Shown here piece by piece: positions 17,090-26,130 of a stretch of DNA of 64,000 nt (positions are counted from its first letter, which is position 1; each line of letters starts with the position of its first letter). The stretch is taken from positions 1 to 64,000 of the forward strand of contig CANSLJ010000016.1 of assembly GCA_947647735.1 (NCBI GenBank), given 5' to 3'. A program made the position numbers and the translations under genes. Source of the stretch: an uncultured bacterium (lineage in GTDB: Bacteria; Bacillota; Clostridia; Lachnospirales; Lachnospiraceae). A model generated the notes under the pieces. It was not told where the DNA came from. It saw only the letters and a program-made list of their open reading frames with translations, and searched no databases.

Positions 17090-18877
17090 CTACTCCGCCG
17101 CCTTTTCCTCCGAAGCATCCATCGTCTCCGCACCTGGCACTACTTTCCCCAGCTTCGCCTTCACGATCTTCTCCGTTCCGGCCCCCGGCACGTAATAAAG
17201 TTCCACCTGATCGCCTTCGTTCAGCAGCACCGCCTCCAGATTCTCATCCGCCCGCAGCATAAAGTACCGCGCGGAGTCCAGTTCCTCCAAGCTGATAAAA
17301 TAGCATGTGTTATTATCTACAACCGCCGTTCTGATCTCGCCGACTGTGCCGGAAATCTGCTCATATTCCTCTTCTCCCGGCTCTTCCTCCGCTCCCGTTC
17401 CGGCGTTTCCCGCCTCAGATTTTCCTGTCCCCTCCTGTGAGCTGTCCGCCGGCGCGTTCAGGCTCTCCGATACCCTGTCATCCTCGATCACCTGATTGTC
17501 GATCAGCAGTTCATGATAATTCTCCTGACACTGCCTCACGGAATTCCCTGTCGCCACGATCTGATACTGCTGCACATTCACCATGGCATACATCTTCACA
17601 AGACCTGCCGCGTCCTTCAGCGCCATAAAATAGGTCGGTTGATCCGAAATATTGAGGAGCAGCGGGAAAGTCGCGTCATAGCTGAACTGCTGCACCGCCC
17701 CCTCAGCCGAGGACATCGCCGAATACTCCTCCGCCCCGGCGCAGGAATAGTAACGGGCGTCTTTTGTCCGCTGGTTCACCAGAATAAAACCGATATTGCC
17801 TCTGTCGCCGCTGATGGAAGTGATCCCGGTATAAAGGTACACATCATCGTTCATCGCGATATAGTTATACCCTGTGGTTGCCGTGGTACAGTCACTCTGG
17901 GTGAACAGGGAATTGAAATAACCGTTGTGGTATCTGCCGTAGTAATTGTACTGGTTTACCACCAGCCCCGCGCTGTACACCCGGTCCACCCAGGTCGGCA
18001 CATCCTCCACCTCATAGTAAACGCTCTCTCCCGTCACCGCGTTTAAAAGCACCACGCCCTGAATGTCATCCCCGTTAAAAAGCCCGATCCTCTTTTCCAC
18101 TACGGAAGCCACCCAGTAGGGAGTTCCTTCCTCATCTATCTCAAAATTAATATTTTCAAAGATTGCCGTAGGATAGTTAAAGCGCAGATAACGTGTCAGA
18201 TCCCGGTTAAAAAATTCCGAGGGAGAATATTTGATCCCCTCCTCCAGACGCACCACGTCCACATCCTGCGTCACCATATCCACCACCATGTAGGCGGGAA
18301 TGCCGTTGGACCTGTTACTCCACCATTTAAAAAAGCTGTCGTAGTGCAGATAAGTCACCCGCACCGGCCTTGCCTTGTAATTGATCTGCGCCGAAGTATC
18401 GCTCACCACAAACTGGGAGACCAGATCCGATAACTCGCCCAGCTTCCTGTTCGCCAGCGTATTGGCGGAAGCCTCGTCCAGCATCGGGATCTGATCCATG
18501 GAGATCTCCGCCACATCCTCCGTGAAATCTCCCGTGGTGATAGGCATCAGGGAAGAGTACGCCGACGCCCTAAAGATCACAAGCCCCGCCAGATATCCCG
18601 CCACTGTCACTACTACGATAACCACAAACACAATAAACGGAAATTTCACCTGCCGCCAGCTGAAGGAAATAAAATCCCTCACCGAACGGCTCTTGAATCC
18701 CCCCAGAAAGATCATGCATCCCGTATAGACAATGCATAAAAGCATGATAAATCCGTAAAAGTCCTCCGAATGGATATTGATGGCAGGCAGATATACATAA
18801 AAGTATATAAATCCTACCAACGCCGTCACGATCAAGCTGTAAATGTTCTGTTTCAGTTTCCCTGTTCTTTCTCTCAT
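17090..18877 (-). CDS. large membrane protein with conserved extracytoplasmic domain, unknown function
   Basis: The 595-residue protein starts at ATG 18877 after AAAAAGGAG. Three hydrophobic segments lie in the first 110 residues: LIVTALVGFIYFYVYLPA, FIMLLCIVYTGCMIFLGG and PFIVFVVIVVVTVAGYLAG. A long, aromatic-rich ectodomain follows, with ARPVRVTYLHYDSFFKWWSN, SPSEFFNRDLTRYLRFNYPT and NIGFILVNQRTKDARYY. The C-terminal 110 residues include an acidic, low-complexity linker and a small beta domain (ISGTVGEIRTAVVDNNTCYF). I recall homologues in many Firmicutes and Actinobacteria, sometimes mislabelled as Tat signal proteins. The ectodomain looks PepSY-like in its repeated beta pattern. Function is not known. 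Confidence 0.7.
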   Translation of the reverse strand: MRERTGKLKQNIYSLIVTALVGFIYFYVYLPAINIHSEDFYGFIMLLCIVYTGCMIFLGGFKSRSVRDFISFSWRQVKFPFIVFVVIVVVTVAGYLAGLVIFRASAYSSLMPITTGDFTEDVAEISMDQIPMLDEASANTLANRKLGELSDLVSQFVVSDTSAQINYKARPVRVTYLHYDSFFKWWSNRSNGIPAYMVVDMVTQDVDVVRLEEGIKYSPSEFFNRDLTRYLRFNYPTAIFENINFEIDEEGTPYWVASVVEKRIGLFNGDDIQGVVLLNAVTGESVYYEVEDVPTWVDRVYSAGLVVNQYNYYGRYHNGYFNSLFTQSDCTTATTGYNYIAMNDDVYLYTGITSISGDRGNIGFILVNQRTKDARYYSCAGAEEYSAMSSAEGAVQQFSYDATFPLLLNISDQPTYFMALKDAAGLVKMYAMVNVQQYQIVATGNSVRQCQENYHELLIDNQVIEDDRVSESLNAPADSSQEGTGKSEAGNAGTGAEEEPGEEEYEQISGTVGEIRTAVVDNNTCYFISLEELDSARYFMLRADENLEAVLLNEGDQVELYYVPGAGTEKIVKAKLGKVVPGAETMDASEEKAAE

Positions 18878-19015
18878 GATAACTCCTTTTTTGTTTTGCA
18901 TGAAAATCCTGTTATGCTATTCATCGTCTCCCCGCTCTTTTTCCTCAACTTTGTTTGACTTTCCTGTCACACATCATAACTTTATATCCTTTCCAGTTCC
19001 TCTGAAACTATCCTG

Positions 19016-19351
19016 TCAAAGTCCTGCATTTTCCGGTTTCCTCCCTGTCAATGCCTCATACAGCTTTCCCGTCTGCTTCTCCGAATCCGCCATGATACGC
19101 CGTTTCGCGCCTCCTGCCATAAAGGTCAGCGCAGGCGCCTCCAGAACGACTCCGCAGCAGCCCTTTGTCGGCACTGTCATCTTTTCCACCGCCACCTCAC
19201 CGATATCCGCAAAAGGAATATACGTCCCATCCGCATAGTAAAGCGCCTTTTTGCTGATGCGGTACTGTCCGATCCGCTTTGCTGTTTTTCTGTCCTCCTT
19301 AGCTTCTGCCAATTCCCGACAACCTGATACCGGTATATATTTCTCAAACAT
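19016..19351 (-). CDS. small conserved protein, unknown function
   Basis: Start chosen at ATG 19351, preceded by CAGGAGAA; longer frames upstream overlap the Fic gene and lack a ribosome site. The 111-residue product begins MFEKYIPVSGCRELAEAKED. It has a beta-rich middle (YRISKKALYYADGTYIPF, then DIGEVAVEKMTVPTKGCCG) and ends in a helix. The pattern of short strands plus a C-terminal helix resembles a pleckstrin-homology-like fold, but that is a guess. No signal peptide or membrane segment. Confidence 0.6.
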   Translation of the reverse strand: MFEKYIPVSGCRELAEAKEDRKTAKRIGQYRISKKALYYADGTYIPFADIGEVAVEKMTVPTKGCCGVVLEAPALTFMAGGAKRRIMADSEKQTGKLYEALTGRKPENAGL

Positions 19352-19442
19352 AATTTTCTCCTGTCCTGCTTCCACGAATAAGTCGTTTTTATCCCTATTA
19401 CTTAACCAGCAGTTAACTATCACTGAAACAATCTCTGGCTCG

Positions 19443-20072
19443 TTACAACTCCAATGTCTTAATACACTTTCCAAGGCAATCTTTCAACGGGCTTAATTCA
19501 TCTTTCAAATACCAATTATTTAAAGCCGTATTAAATTCTTCCGCATGATCTTTTCCGATCGTCAGAATGCCTTCTCCGGCGCCTATCAATATTTTACTTG
19601 CCACAATCGTTGAAGTCCGCTTATTTCCATCCCAAAACAACTGCTGTTTACATCCATATGCAAAATACTCCAATGCCCGCTCCACAGGATCTTCAACTTT
19701 TCTGATCCTTTCCAGTTCTTTCAATACCTTCTTTTTCTCCGGAACAGACGGGATATAATCCCCCACACCGACTCGTCCGTTTCTGAGCGCCCCCCACTGA
19801 AGACTTTCATTTCTTGATACAAATTCATTTATTTTACAGATATATTCCAAAGTAAGCTCTTCATCTATTGTCTCAATGCAATATCTCCACGCATCCCGCA
19901 GATTCAAAACCGTCTGAATATCATCTACAGACACACCATTCACCACAGCGCCGTCAATGATCGTCTGAGTCTGCGGAAACGTCACATTGCAGCCTTCAAT
20001 ATACGCTGTATTATATACTAACTCCACAAACGTTTTCTTTGCCAAAAAAATATTCTGCTCCCTTGTCAACAT
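19443..20072 (-). CDS. Fic family protein with glutamine in place of the catalytic histidine
   Basis: The 209-residue protein starts at ATG 20072 behind AAAGGATG. Fic enzymes transfer AMP or related groups to target proteins using HxFxxGN(G/K)R. Here the motif reads QLFWDGNKRTS (144-154): phenylalanine, aspartate, glycine, asparagine and arginine are kept, but the histidine position is Gln144. An N-terminal (S/T)xxxE(G/N) inhibitory helix is present as TAYIEG (22-27). AMP transfer in the usual way should therefore be impaired, although nucleotide binding may persist. There is no antitoxin gene beside it. It lies 35 bp downstream of metA and may be co-transcribed. Confidence 0.85.
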   Translation of the reverse strand: MLTREQNIFLAKKTFVELVYNTAYIEGCNVTFPQTQTIIDGAVVNGVSVDDIQTVLNLRDAWRYCIETIDEELTLEYICKINEFVSRNESLQWGALRNGRVGVGDYIPSVPEKKKVLKELERIRKVEDPVERALEYFAYGCKQQLFWDGNKRTSTIVASKILIGAGEGILTIGKDHAEEFNTALNNWYLKDELSPLKDCLGKCIKTLEL

Positions 20073-20107
20073 ATTGAAACATCCTTTCAGTTTATTTCTA
20101 TCTCCTT

Positions 20108-21061
20108 CTAATCCTCCAGGATCGTGCACTCCTCCATGGTCTTAAACCCGATCTCGTTGAGCAGATAGGGAGTATTCTGATAGACATAATAATTCAACCA
20201 GTTGCTATACAACGTATTGCAGTGCGACCGCCACTCCATCATCGGCCTTCTAGTACAGTCATTTTCCGGATAATAATTAAACGGCACATGGATCTTCAAT
20301 CCCTTGTTCATATCCCGCATATACTCCTGATGCAGTGTCACCCTGTCATACTCAGGGTGCCCCTGCACAAAGATCTGCCTGCCGTCCCGGGAGATCGCCA
20401 GAAACACCCCGGCTTCCTCGGACTCCGCCAGCACTTTCAGCTTTTTACAGGCATGGATCTCCTCCGCCGGCGTCTCCGTATGACGGCTGTGGGGCGCATA
20501 AAAAATATCGTCAAAGCCCCGCACCAGCGGTACCTTTCGGTTGGATACCCGGTGGGCATAAACGCCGAACAGCTTCTCCGGCAGATCCTTCTTCTGCAGA
20601 CCATAATGATGGTAGAGCGCCGCCTGAGATCCCCAGCAGATATGCAGCGTGCTGGTCACATGGCTCCTTGTCCAGTCCATGATATCACAGAGTTCCGTCC
20701 AGTAATCCACCTCCTCAAAGGGAATCTCTTCCAGCGGCGCCCCGGTGATGATCATGCCGTCAAAAGTTCTCTCCCGTATCTCGTCCATCGTCACATAAAA
20801 GGTGTTCAGATGGTTGGTGGATGTATTCTGGGACGTATGGCTTTTTACCATCAGAAAAGTCACGTCCACCTGCAGCGGCGTGTTGGAAAAAGCCCGCAGG
20901 ATCTGCAGTTCCGTATCCTGCTTTACCGGCATCAGATTTAAGATACATACCTGCAGCGGCCTGATCTCCTGTGAAAGTGCACGCTGCTCCGCCATCACAA
21001 ATATATTTTCATTTTCCAGTATTTCCTTTGCAGGAAGGTTATTCTGCACCCTGATCGGCAT
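20108..21061 (-). CDS. metA: homoserine O-acyltransferase (MetA family), predicted acetyl-CoA type
   Basis: MetA activates homoserine for methionine synthesis. The 317-residue protein has the family's length and motifs: [15 protein letters not shown], the nucleophile Cys142 in [10 protein letters not shown], and FVQGHPEYD carrying the catalytic histidine and glutamate. Work on this family showed that residue 111 sets the acyl donor: glycine in the succinyl enzyme of E. coli, glutamate in the acetyl enzyme of Bacillus cereus. Here the loop is GAPLEEIPF with Glu111, so homoserine O-acetyltransferase is predicted despite the usual succinyl name. No SAM riboswitch or T-box is visible in the 94 bp upstream. 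Confidence 0.93.
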   Translation of the reverse strand: MPIRVQNNLPAKEILENENIFVMAEQRALSQEIRPLQVCILNLMPVKQDTELQILRAFSNTPLQVDVTFLMVKSHTSQNTSTNHLNTFYVTMDEIRERTFDGMIITGAPLEEIPFEEVDYWTELCDIMDWTRSHVTSTLHICWGSQAALYHHYGLQKKDLPEKLFGVYAHRVSNRKVPLVRGFDDIFYAPHSRHTETPAEEIHACKKLKVLAESEEAGVFLAISRDGRQIFVQGHPEYDRVTLHQEYMRDMNKGLKIHVPFNYYPENDCTRRPMMEWRSHCNTLYSNWLNYYVYQNTPYLLNEIGFKTMEECTILED

Positions 21062-21155
21062 ACGACTCTCCTCATTTCTCTTTTTTCTGAAAATTACCCT
21101 TTATAACTTAATCCATTATATCCTATCTTCCGTTTGCCTTTCTTTGATATCATAT

Positions 21156-23147
21156 TTACCCCAGATACTCTTTGATAAAATCCTCCTCTGTCAGAATAGG
21201 AATCCCCAGATCCTTCGCCTTCTTATTCTTCGAGGAATTGGAAGTGATATCATTATTGATCAGGCATTTCGTCTTCTTCGTCACGCTGCCCGTCACCTTG
21301 CCGCCCTTTGCCTCAATGGCTTCTTTCATGGCGTCTCTGTTTTCATAGCGGGTAAGGCTCCCGGTGATCACAAAACTCATCCCGGTCAGGCTACCGCCCT
21401 CCGTCTGCTCCCGTTTTTCGATCTCCAGCTCCTGATACAGCGCCCTTGCCTTCCGCAGATTCTCCTCGTCCTGAAAATAGGAGACAAAAGCCTCCGCCAG
21501 TATGCCCCCCACACCGTCGATCTCTGAGAGCCTCTCCGCATCGGCTTTCAGCATCGCCTCAAAATCATCCCCGAATTCCCGGCAGATCATCTTCGCATTG
21601 GCAAGCCCGATGCCGGCAATGCCAAGCGCATACAAAAACCGCGGCAGTGTGGTATGCCTTGCCGTTTCGATACTGCCCACCTTACCGTCCGCGTCAGGTT
21701 CCTTTCCGATCAGCTTCTGATAGGATCTCTCCCCAAAGCCCTCCATCTCCACGATCTCTTCCCTGTAACGGTCCAGATAAAAAATGTCCGCAGCCTCATG
21801 GATAAATCCCTTTCCGATAAATTTTTCCAGCGTTACCTCGGAAAGCCCGTCTATATTCAACGCATCCCTGCTCACCAGATGGGCAAAGGACTTGATCTTC
21901 TTCGCCGCGCAGTCCCCGTTTGTGCAGTACAGGGACATGGCATCCGCCACCTGCCGGATCTCCGTTCTGCCGCCGCAGGCGGGACAATGCTCCGGGATCT
22001 TAAGCGTATCGCTGCCCGTCAGGTTTTCCGCGATCTGGGGAATGATCATATTCGCCTTGTATACCGTGATCTTATCCCCGATACCCAGCTTCAATCCCCG
22101 CAGAATACTGATATTATGGACGGAAGCCCGACTCACCGTGGTTCCTTCCAGCTCCACCGGCTTAAAGATCGCCACCGGATTGATCAGCCCTGTCCTGCTG
22201 GGACTCCACTCTATCTCCAGAAGTTCCGTCTCCCTTATCTCATCCTGCCACTTAAAGGCAATGGAATTTCTCGGAAACTTGGAAGTCATTCCGAGAGACT
22301 CCCCGTAGGCGATATCTTCAAAAGTCAGCACAAGCCCGTCCGAAGGAATATCGTAGTGCTCGATCTTTTTCTCATAATATGCCACGGCTTCCGCTATGGT
22401 TTCCGGCGTCACCTTCCGGTACTCCACCACATCAAAGCCCTGCTCCGCCAGAAACAGAAATTCCTTCTCCCTGCTGTTCTCAAAATCCATACCCTCCGCC
22501 TTCACAAGCCCGAAAGCATAGAACCGTATATTCCGCCCCGCCGCGATCCGGTTATCAAGCTGCCGCACCGATCCGCTGCAGAGATTTCTCGGGTTTTTAT
22601 ATCTGGCGGAGACATCCTCGATCTCCTCATTCATGCGCTCAAAATCAGAATAGGTGATCACAGCCTCGCCTCTGAGGATCAGCTCCCCGGTATAAGCGAT
22701 CTGCAGGGGAATATTCTTAAAGACCCTCGCATTGCCCGTGATCACTTCCCCGATCTCACCGTTTCCCCGGGTTACCGCCTTCTCCAGCTTCCCCTCCCGG
22801 TAAGTCAGCACGATCGTCAGCCCGTCCAGCTTCCAGCTGAGGAGCCCTTCCTTTCCCTGAAGCCACTCACCCAGCTCCTCCCTGTCCTTTGTCTTATCCA
22901 GCGACAACATCGGGCGTTCATGGCGCTCCTTGGGCAATTCCTCCACCGCCTCAAATCCGACCTTCATGGTAGGACTCCCTGCCAGCACCACTCCCGTCTC
23001 CTTCTCCAGCGCCTGCAGCTCATCATATAATCTGTCATACTCGAGATTGCTGATGATCTCTTTATCTTCCGCATAATAAGCCCGGGAAGCTTCATTCAGC
23101 TTTCCTGCCAGCTCCTGCATTCTGTCTTTTTTGTCCTGATAATTCAT
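21156..23147 (-). CDS. ligA: NAD-dependent DNA ligase
   Basis: LigA seals nicks in replication and repair using NAD+. The 663-residue protein has the adenylation lysine K106 in KLDG, the OB-fold region, a zinc finger formed by CPACGG and CTNGDC, helix-hairpin-helix repeats (LGIAGIGLANAKMI, IDGVGGILAEAF) and a C-terminal BRCT domain (GMSFVITGSLTRYENRD). The start at ATG 23147 follows GGAGG by 4 bases; the longer frame has no site. The first 56 bases overlap the end of the rluF-like gene, so translation is probably coupled. Confidence 0.96.
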   Translation of the reverse strand: MNYQDKKDRMQELAGKLNEASRAYYAEDKEIISNLEYDRLYDELQALEKETGVVLAGSPTMKVGFEAVEELPKERHERPMLSLDKTKDREELGEWLQGKEGLLSWKLDGLTIVLTYREGKLEKAVTRGNGEIGEVITGNARVFKNIPLQIAYTGELILRGEAVITYSDFERMNEEIEDVSARYKNPRNLCSGSVRQLDNRIAAGRNIRFYAFGLVKAEGMDFENSREKEFLFLAEQGFDVVEYRKVTPETIAEAVAYYEKKIEHYDIPSDGLVLTFEDIAYGESLGMTSKFPRNSIAFKWQDEIRETELLEIEWSPSRTGLINPVAIFKPVELEGTTVSRASVHNISILRGLKLGIGDKITVYKANMIIPQIAENLTGSDTLKIPEHCPACGGRTEIRQVADAMSLYCTNGDCAAKKIKSFAHLVSRDALNIDGLSEVTLEKFIGKGFIHEAADIFYLDRYREEIVEMEGFGERSYQKLIGKEPDADGKVGSIETARHTTLPRFLYALGIAGIGLANAKMICREFGDDFEAMLKADAERLSEIDGVGGILAEAFVSYFQDEENLRKARALYQELEIEKREQTEGGSLTGMSFVITGSLTRYENRDAMKEAIEAKGGKVTGSVTKKTKCLINNDITSNSSKNKKAKDLGIPILTEEDFIKEYLG

Positions 23148-23853
23148 AAAGCCTCCGCTTCTCTTCCCCGCCGATCTCCCGCCATTCATTTTCCTTTAAA
23201 TCGCCGAGCAGAATATTCATGATCCGTACCCTCTTGATGGAAGCCACCGGATTCCCGCAGGCTTTGCACATCCTGCGGATCTGTTTATTCAGCCCCTGCG
23301 TCAGTATGATGGAAAACGTACTGTGATCCAGCTTTTTGAGCCTGCACTTTCTTGTTTTCACATGCAGATCCTTCAGATAGACACCCTGCTCCATGCTCTC
23401 CAGAAACTCTGGCGTGATCTCCCTCTTCACAGTGACGATATATTCCTTTTCGTGCCGGTTTGCGCCCCGCATCATCCCATCGATCAGATCCCCGTCGTTG
23501 GTCATCAGGATCAATCCGGTGGAATCCTTATCCAGCCGCCCCGCATAGGTGAGCCGCACCGGGTAGTCTATCATCTCTGTGATCAGTTTATCCGCATGGG
23601 CATCTCTCTCCGAACAGATCACCCCCGCCGGTTTATGGTAGGCAAGCACCACAGGCTCCGCTTTTCCCGAAACCCGCTCCCCTCTGACCAGCACGATATC
23701 CTCCTCCGATACCCCCTGCCCCGTCTCGCCGGGCAGGCCGTTTACCGTCACCAGTCCCTCCATGATCAGTCTATCCGCTTCCCGTCTGGAACATACCCCG
23801 CGGGAGGAGAGAAACTTATTCAAGCGTATCTTTTCCGCGCCTTTTCCGCCCAT
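23092..23853 (-). CDS. rluF: RsuA/RluF-type 23S rRNA pseudouridine synthase
   Basis: Pseudouridine synthases of this group have an S4 RNA-binding domain (IRLNKFLSSRGVCSRREADR) followed by the catalytic domain with the nucleophilic aspartate in AGRLDKDSTGL and ends in LTQGLNKQIRRMCKACG. The extra C-terminal length and ACGNPVASIKRVRI fit RluF (U2604) better than RsuA or RluB. Start placed at ATG 23853, with GAGAGG upstream, 11 residues before the S4 domain; the frame stays open to an ATG at 23976, adding a charged 41-residue stretch with no good ribosome site. The 3' end overlaps ligA by 56 bp. Confidence 0.88.
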   Translation of the reverse strand: MGGKGAEKIRLNKFLSSRGVCSRREADRLIMEGLVTVNGLPGETGQGVSEEDIVLVRGERVSGKAEPVVLAYHKPAGVICSERDAHADKLITEMIDYPVRLTYAGRLDKDSTGLILMTNDGDLIDGMMRGANRHEKEYIVTVKREITPEFLESMEQGVYLKDLHVKTRKCRLKKLDHSTFSIILTQGLNKQIRRMCKACGNPVASIKRVRIMNILLGDLKENEWREIGGEEKRRLYELSGQKRQNAGAGRKAE

Positions 23854-23978
23854 TATGCCCTCTCTGTCCGTTTCTTTTCTATGCTCCACTTTTTCTCTGC
23901 CAGCTCTCTTTTTATTCTCCATCCTTTTCCTGTCATATTCTGTCATCTGTTCAGACAATAGATTCTGTTTTTCCATAT

Positions 23979-24635
23979 TCAGTTCTTGATCTTTTTTAGC
24001 AGCCTGTCCACATCCTGATTATGCCCCAGCACCATCAGGTGTACATTCTTGTCAAACACATAATCCGGTCCCGGCAGAAGATCCGTCTTTCCCTCCGCCT
24101 TTATTCCGATGATATTGATATGATATTTCGCCCGGCAGTTCACTTCCATGATGGTCTTTCCATGCCACGCAGGGATCGTCGGGATCTCAAAGATCGAATA
24201 CTCAGGCGTCAGCTCAATATAATCAAACACATGGTTCGCACTGAACTTCATCGCCGCCTTCTCCGCGATATCCCGGTCCGGATAGATCACCTCATCCGCC
24301 CCGTTCCTCAGAAGGAACTTTGCATGGATATCCCGGTTTGCCTTGCTGACCACATACTTTGCACCCATCTCCTTGAGCTGGCTCGTGATCTCCAGAGAAC
24401 TCTGGAAATTCGTACCGATGCAGACAAAACAGATATCAAAGTTCCCCACCCCCAGGCTCTTCAGCACATCCGGGCTCGTACAGTCCCCGATCTTCGCGCT
24501 GGTCACAAAGGGAATCAGATCATCCATCACCGCCTGATTCGTGTCCACGATCATCACCTCATTGCCCAGATCCACCAGATTTTGGCACAGATGATGCCCA
24601 AATTTTCCCATACCGATTATTAAAATTGATTTCAT
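23979..24635 (-). CDS. ktrA: KtrA-type potassium channel gating subunit
   Basis: KtrA forms a cytosolic octameric ring that gates KtrB in response to nucleotides. The 218-residue protein has an RCK_N Rossmann domain (SILIIGMGKFGHHLCQNL, acidic VDTN at the end of the second strand) and an RCK_C domain (YSIFEIPTIPAWHGKTIMEV). The size is typical of KtrA, half of the two-domain TrkA encoded nearby. Start at ATG 24635 follows GGAG at 9 bases. The gene lies 143 bp downstream of ktrB with an inverted repeat in the gap. Confidence 0.93.
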   Translation of the reverse strand: MKSILIIGMGKFGHHLCQNLVDLGNEVMIVDTNQAVMDDLIPFVTSAKIGDCTSPDVLKSLGVGNFDICFVCIGTNFQSSLEITSQLKEMGAKYVVSKANRDIHAKFLLRNGADEVIYPDRDIAEKAAMKFSANHVFDYIELTPEYSIFEIPTIPAWHGKTIMEVNCRAKYHINIIGIKAEGKTDLLPGPDYVFDKNVHLMVLGHNQDVDRLLKKIKN

Positions 24636-24716
24636 TTTCAACCGCTCCTTTTATTCCAGTCCTGCTATGCATCACGCTCTATGATGCATTTGCCCTATTC
24701 CAACACACCTCTTCCT

Positions 24717-24754
24717 AAGAACATTCGCAGCCGTTTCCGTCTGCAAATGTTCTT
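24717..24754. repeat. inverted repeat between ktrB and ktrA
   Basis: AAGAACATTCGCAG and CTGCAAATGTTCTT form a 14-bp stem with one mismatch around a 10-base loop. There is no T-run on the minus strand after it, so it is not a classic terminator. It may be an RNA-stability hairpin setting the ratio of KtrB to KtrA. Confidence 0.6.
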
Positions 24755-24778
24755 GTGCACTGTCCTGGCTCATGCTGA

Positions 24779-26128
24779 TTATCCCACCGGCACCTCAACC
24801 TCCGGCAGCTGCACCTTGGGCACCGGCTTCCTCTCATAGAAAGAAAACGCAAAGGACATACTGCCCACCCTGCCCAGAAACATCAGTATCATGATCAGGA
24901 TACGCCCCACTGTGCCGAGCTCTCTCGTTAGCCCTGTGGTCATACCCACTGTTCCGATCGCCGAAAACGCCTCAAACATCAGATCCACCAGCGGAAGCCT
25001 TTCCACACCGTTTATGATCAGGATAGCCGTGAGTGTGAGAAACAGATTCAGCACAAAAACCGTCACTGCCTTCCGCACCGTCTCATCGCTGATCCGCCTG
25101 CCGAACACTTCCGCCCCCTGTTTTCCTCTCAGGTACGCCAGCATATAGAAAAAGATCACCGCGATGGATGTGGTCTTGATCCCGCCCGCCGTGGAACCGG
25201 GACTGCCGCCGATGAACATCAGCATCACATTGAACAGCTTTCCACCCTCCGACATCAGCGCCGTATCAACCGTATTAAATCCCGCTGTCCGCGCCGTCAC
25301 CGAAGCGAACAGGGACGCATAAACCTGCCCTTCCCCGGTAAGCCCTGCCATCGAAGCGTCCTTCTCCAGCAGATAAAAGATCACCGCCCCGCCGAAGACA
25401 AGGACTGCCGTCGTCGTCAGCACCAGCTTTGTGTGAAACTGATATTTCCTGAAATGAAACTTCTGCTTCCACACATCCATCCATACGATAAAACCAAGGC
25501 CCCCTAAAATAATCAGCGCCATGATCGTTATATTGACCAGCGGATCATCCACCGCCGATACAAAGGACACATACTCCCCCTGATAGCCCATCAGGTCAAA
25601 GCCGGCATTACAGAAAGCCGAGATGGCATGAAAGATACTGTAATAGATCCCCCTCTGCCACCCGAGCCTCGGCACAAAGTAAAAGGACATCGCAAAAGCC
25701 CCCGCCCCCTCAAACAGAAGCGTACCCTTTAGCGCCTGCCGGATCAGCCTTACGATCCCGCCGATCTGCAGACTGTTGATGGATTCCTGCAGGAGATTCC
25801 TCGCCTTCAGCGTGATATTGCGCCGCAGGAAAGTAGCCAGCAGGATCCGCATGGCGATGGTCCCGAGTCCGCCGATCTGGATCATCACAAGGATCAGTAT
25901 CTGTCCGAAAACAGACCAGTGGTTAAAAGTATCCACCAGCACCAGTCCTGTCACGCAGGAGGCGCTTGTGGCGGTAAAAAGCGCCGTCGTAAAATCCGTC
26001 CACTGCCCGCTCTTTGAGGAAACCGGCAATGTCAAAAGACAGGCCCCCGCCAGAATGATCACGAGAAAATTTAACGCGATCGTTCTTGTTTTATTTACAC
26101 CGTAACGCTTTGGTTTTTGTATCTTCAT
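24779..26128 (-). CDS. ktrB: KtrB-type potassium translocating subunit
   Basis: KtrB is a member of the TrkH/KtrB superfamily with four pore modules, each holding a glycine in a selectivity filter. The 449-residue protein shows the filter regions TATSASCVTGLVLVD, SAFCNAGFDLMG, TARTAGFNTVDT and SAIGTVGMTTGLT, plus about eight paired membrane segments. The intramembrane loop of the third module is GGSPGSTAGGIKTTSIAV. The ATG follows the trkH stop by 2 bp, tying it to the upstream trkA-trkH pair. Confidence 0.94.
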   Translation of the reverse strand: MKIQKPKRYGVNKTRTIALNFLVIILAGACLLTLPVSSKSGQWTDFTTALFTATSASCVTGLVLVDTFNHWSVFGQILILVMIQIGGLGTIAMRILLATFLRRNITLKARNLLQESINSLQIGGIVRLIRQALKGTLLFEGAGAFAMSFYFVPRLGWQRGIYYSIFHAISAFCNAGFDLMGYQGEYVSFVSAVDDPLVNITIMALIILGGLGFIVWMDVWKQKFHFRKYQFHTKLVLTTTAVLVFGGAVIFYLLEKDASMAGLTGEGQVYASLFASVTARTAGFNTVDTALMSEGGKLFNVMLMFIGGSPGSTAGGIKTTSIAVIFFYMLAYLRGKQGAEVFGRRISDETVRKAVTVFVLNLFLTLTAILIINGVERLPLVDLMFEAFSAIGTVGMTTGLTRELGTVGRILIMILMFLGRVGSMSFAFSFYERKPVPKVQLPEVEVPVG

Positions 26129-26130
26129 GA

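Noticed and set aside
21062..21155. SAM riboswitch or T-box before metA
   Set aside because: The 94-bp gap is too short and contains no conserved core or terminator stem.
24717..24754. Intrinsic terminator between ktrB and ktrA
   Set aside because: The stem is good but no T-run follows on the coding strand, so it is listed only as an inverted repeat.
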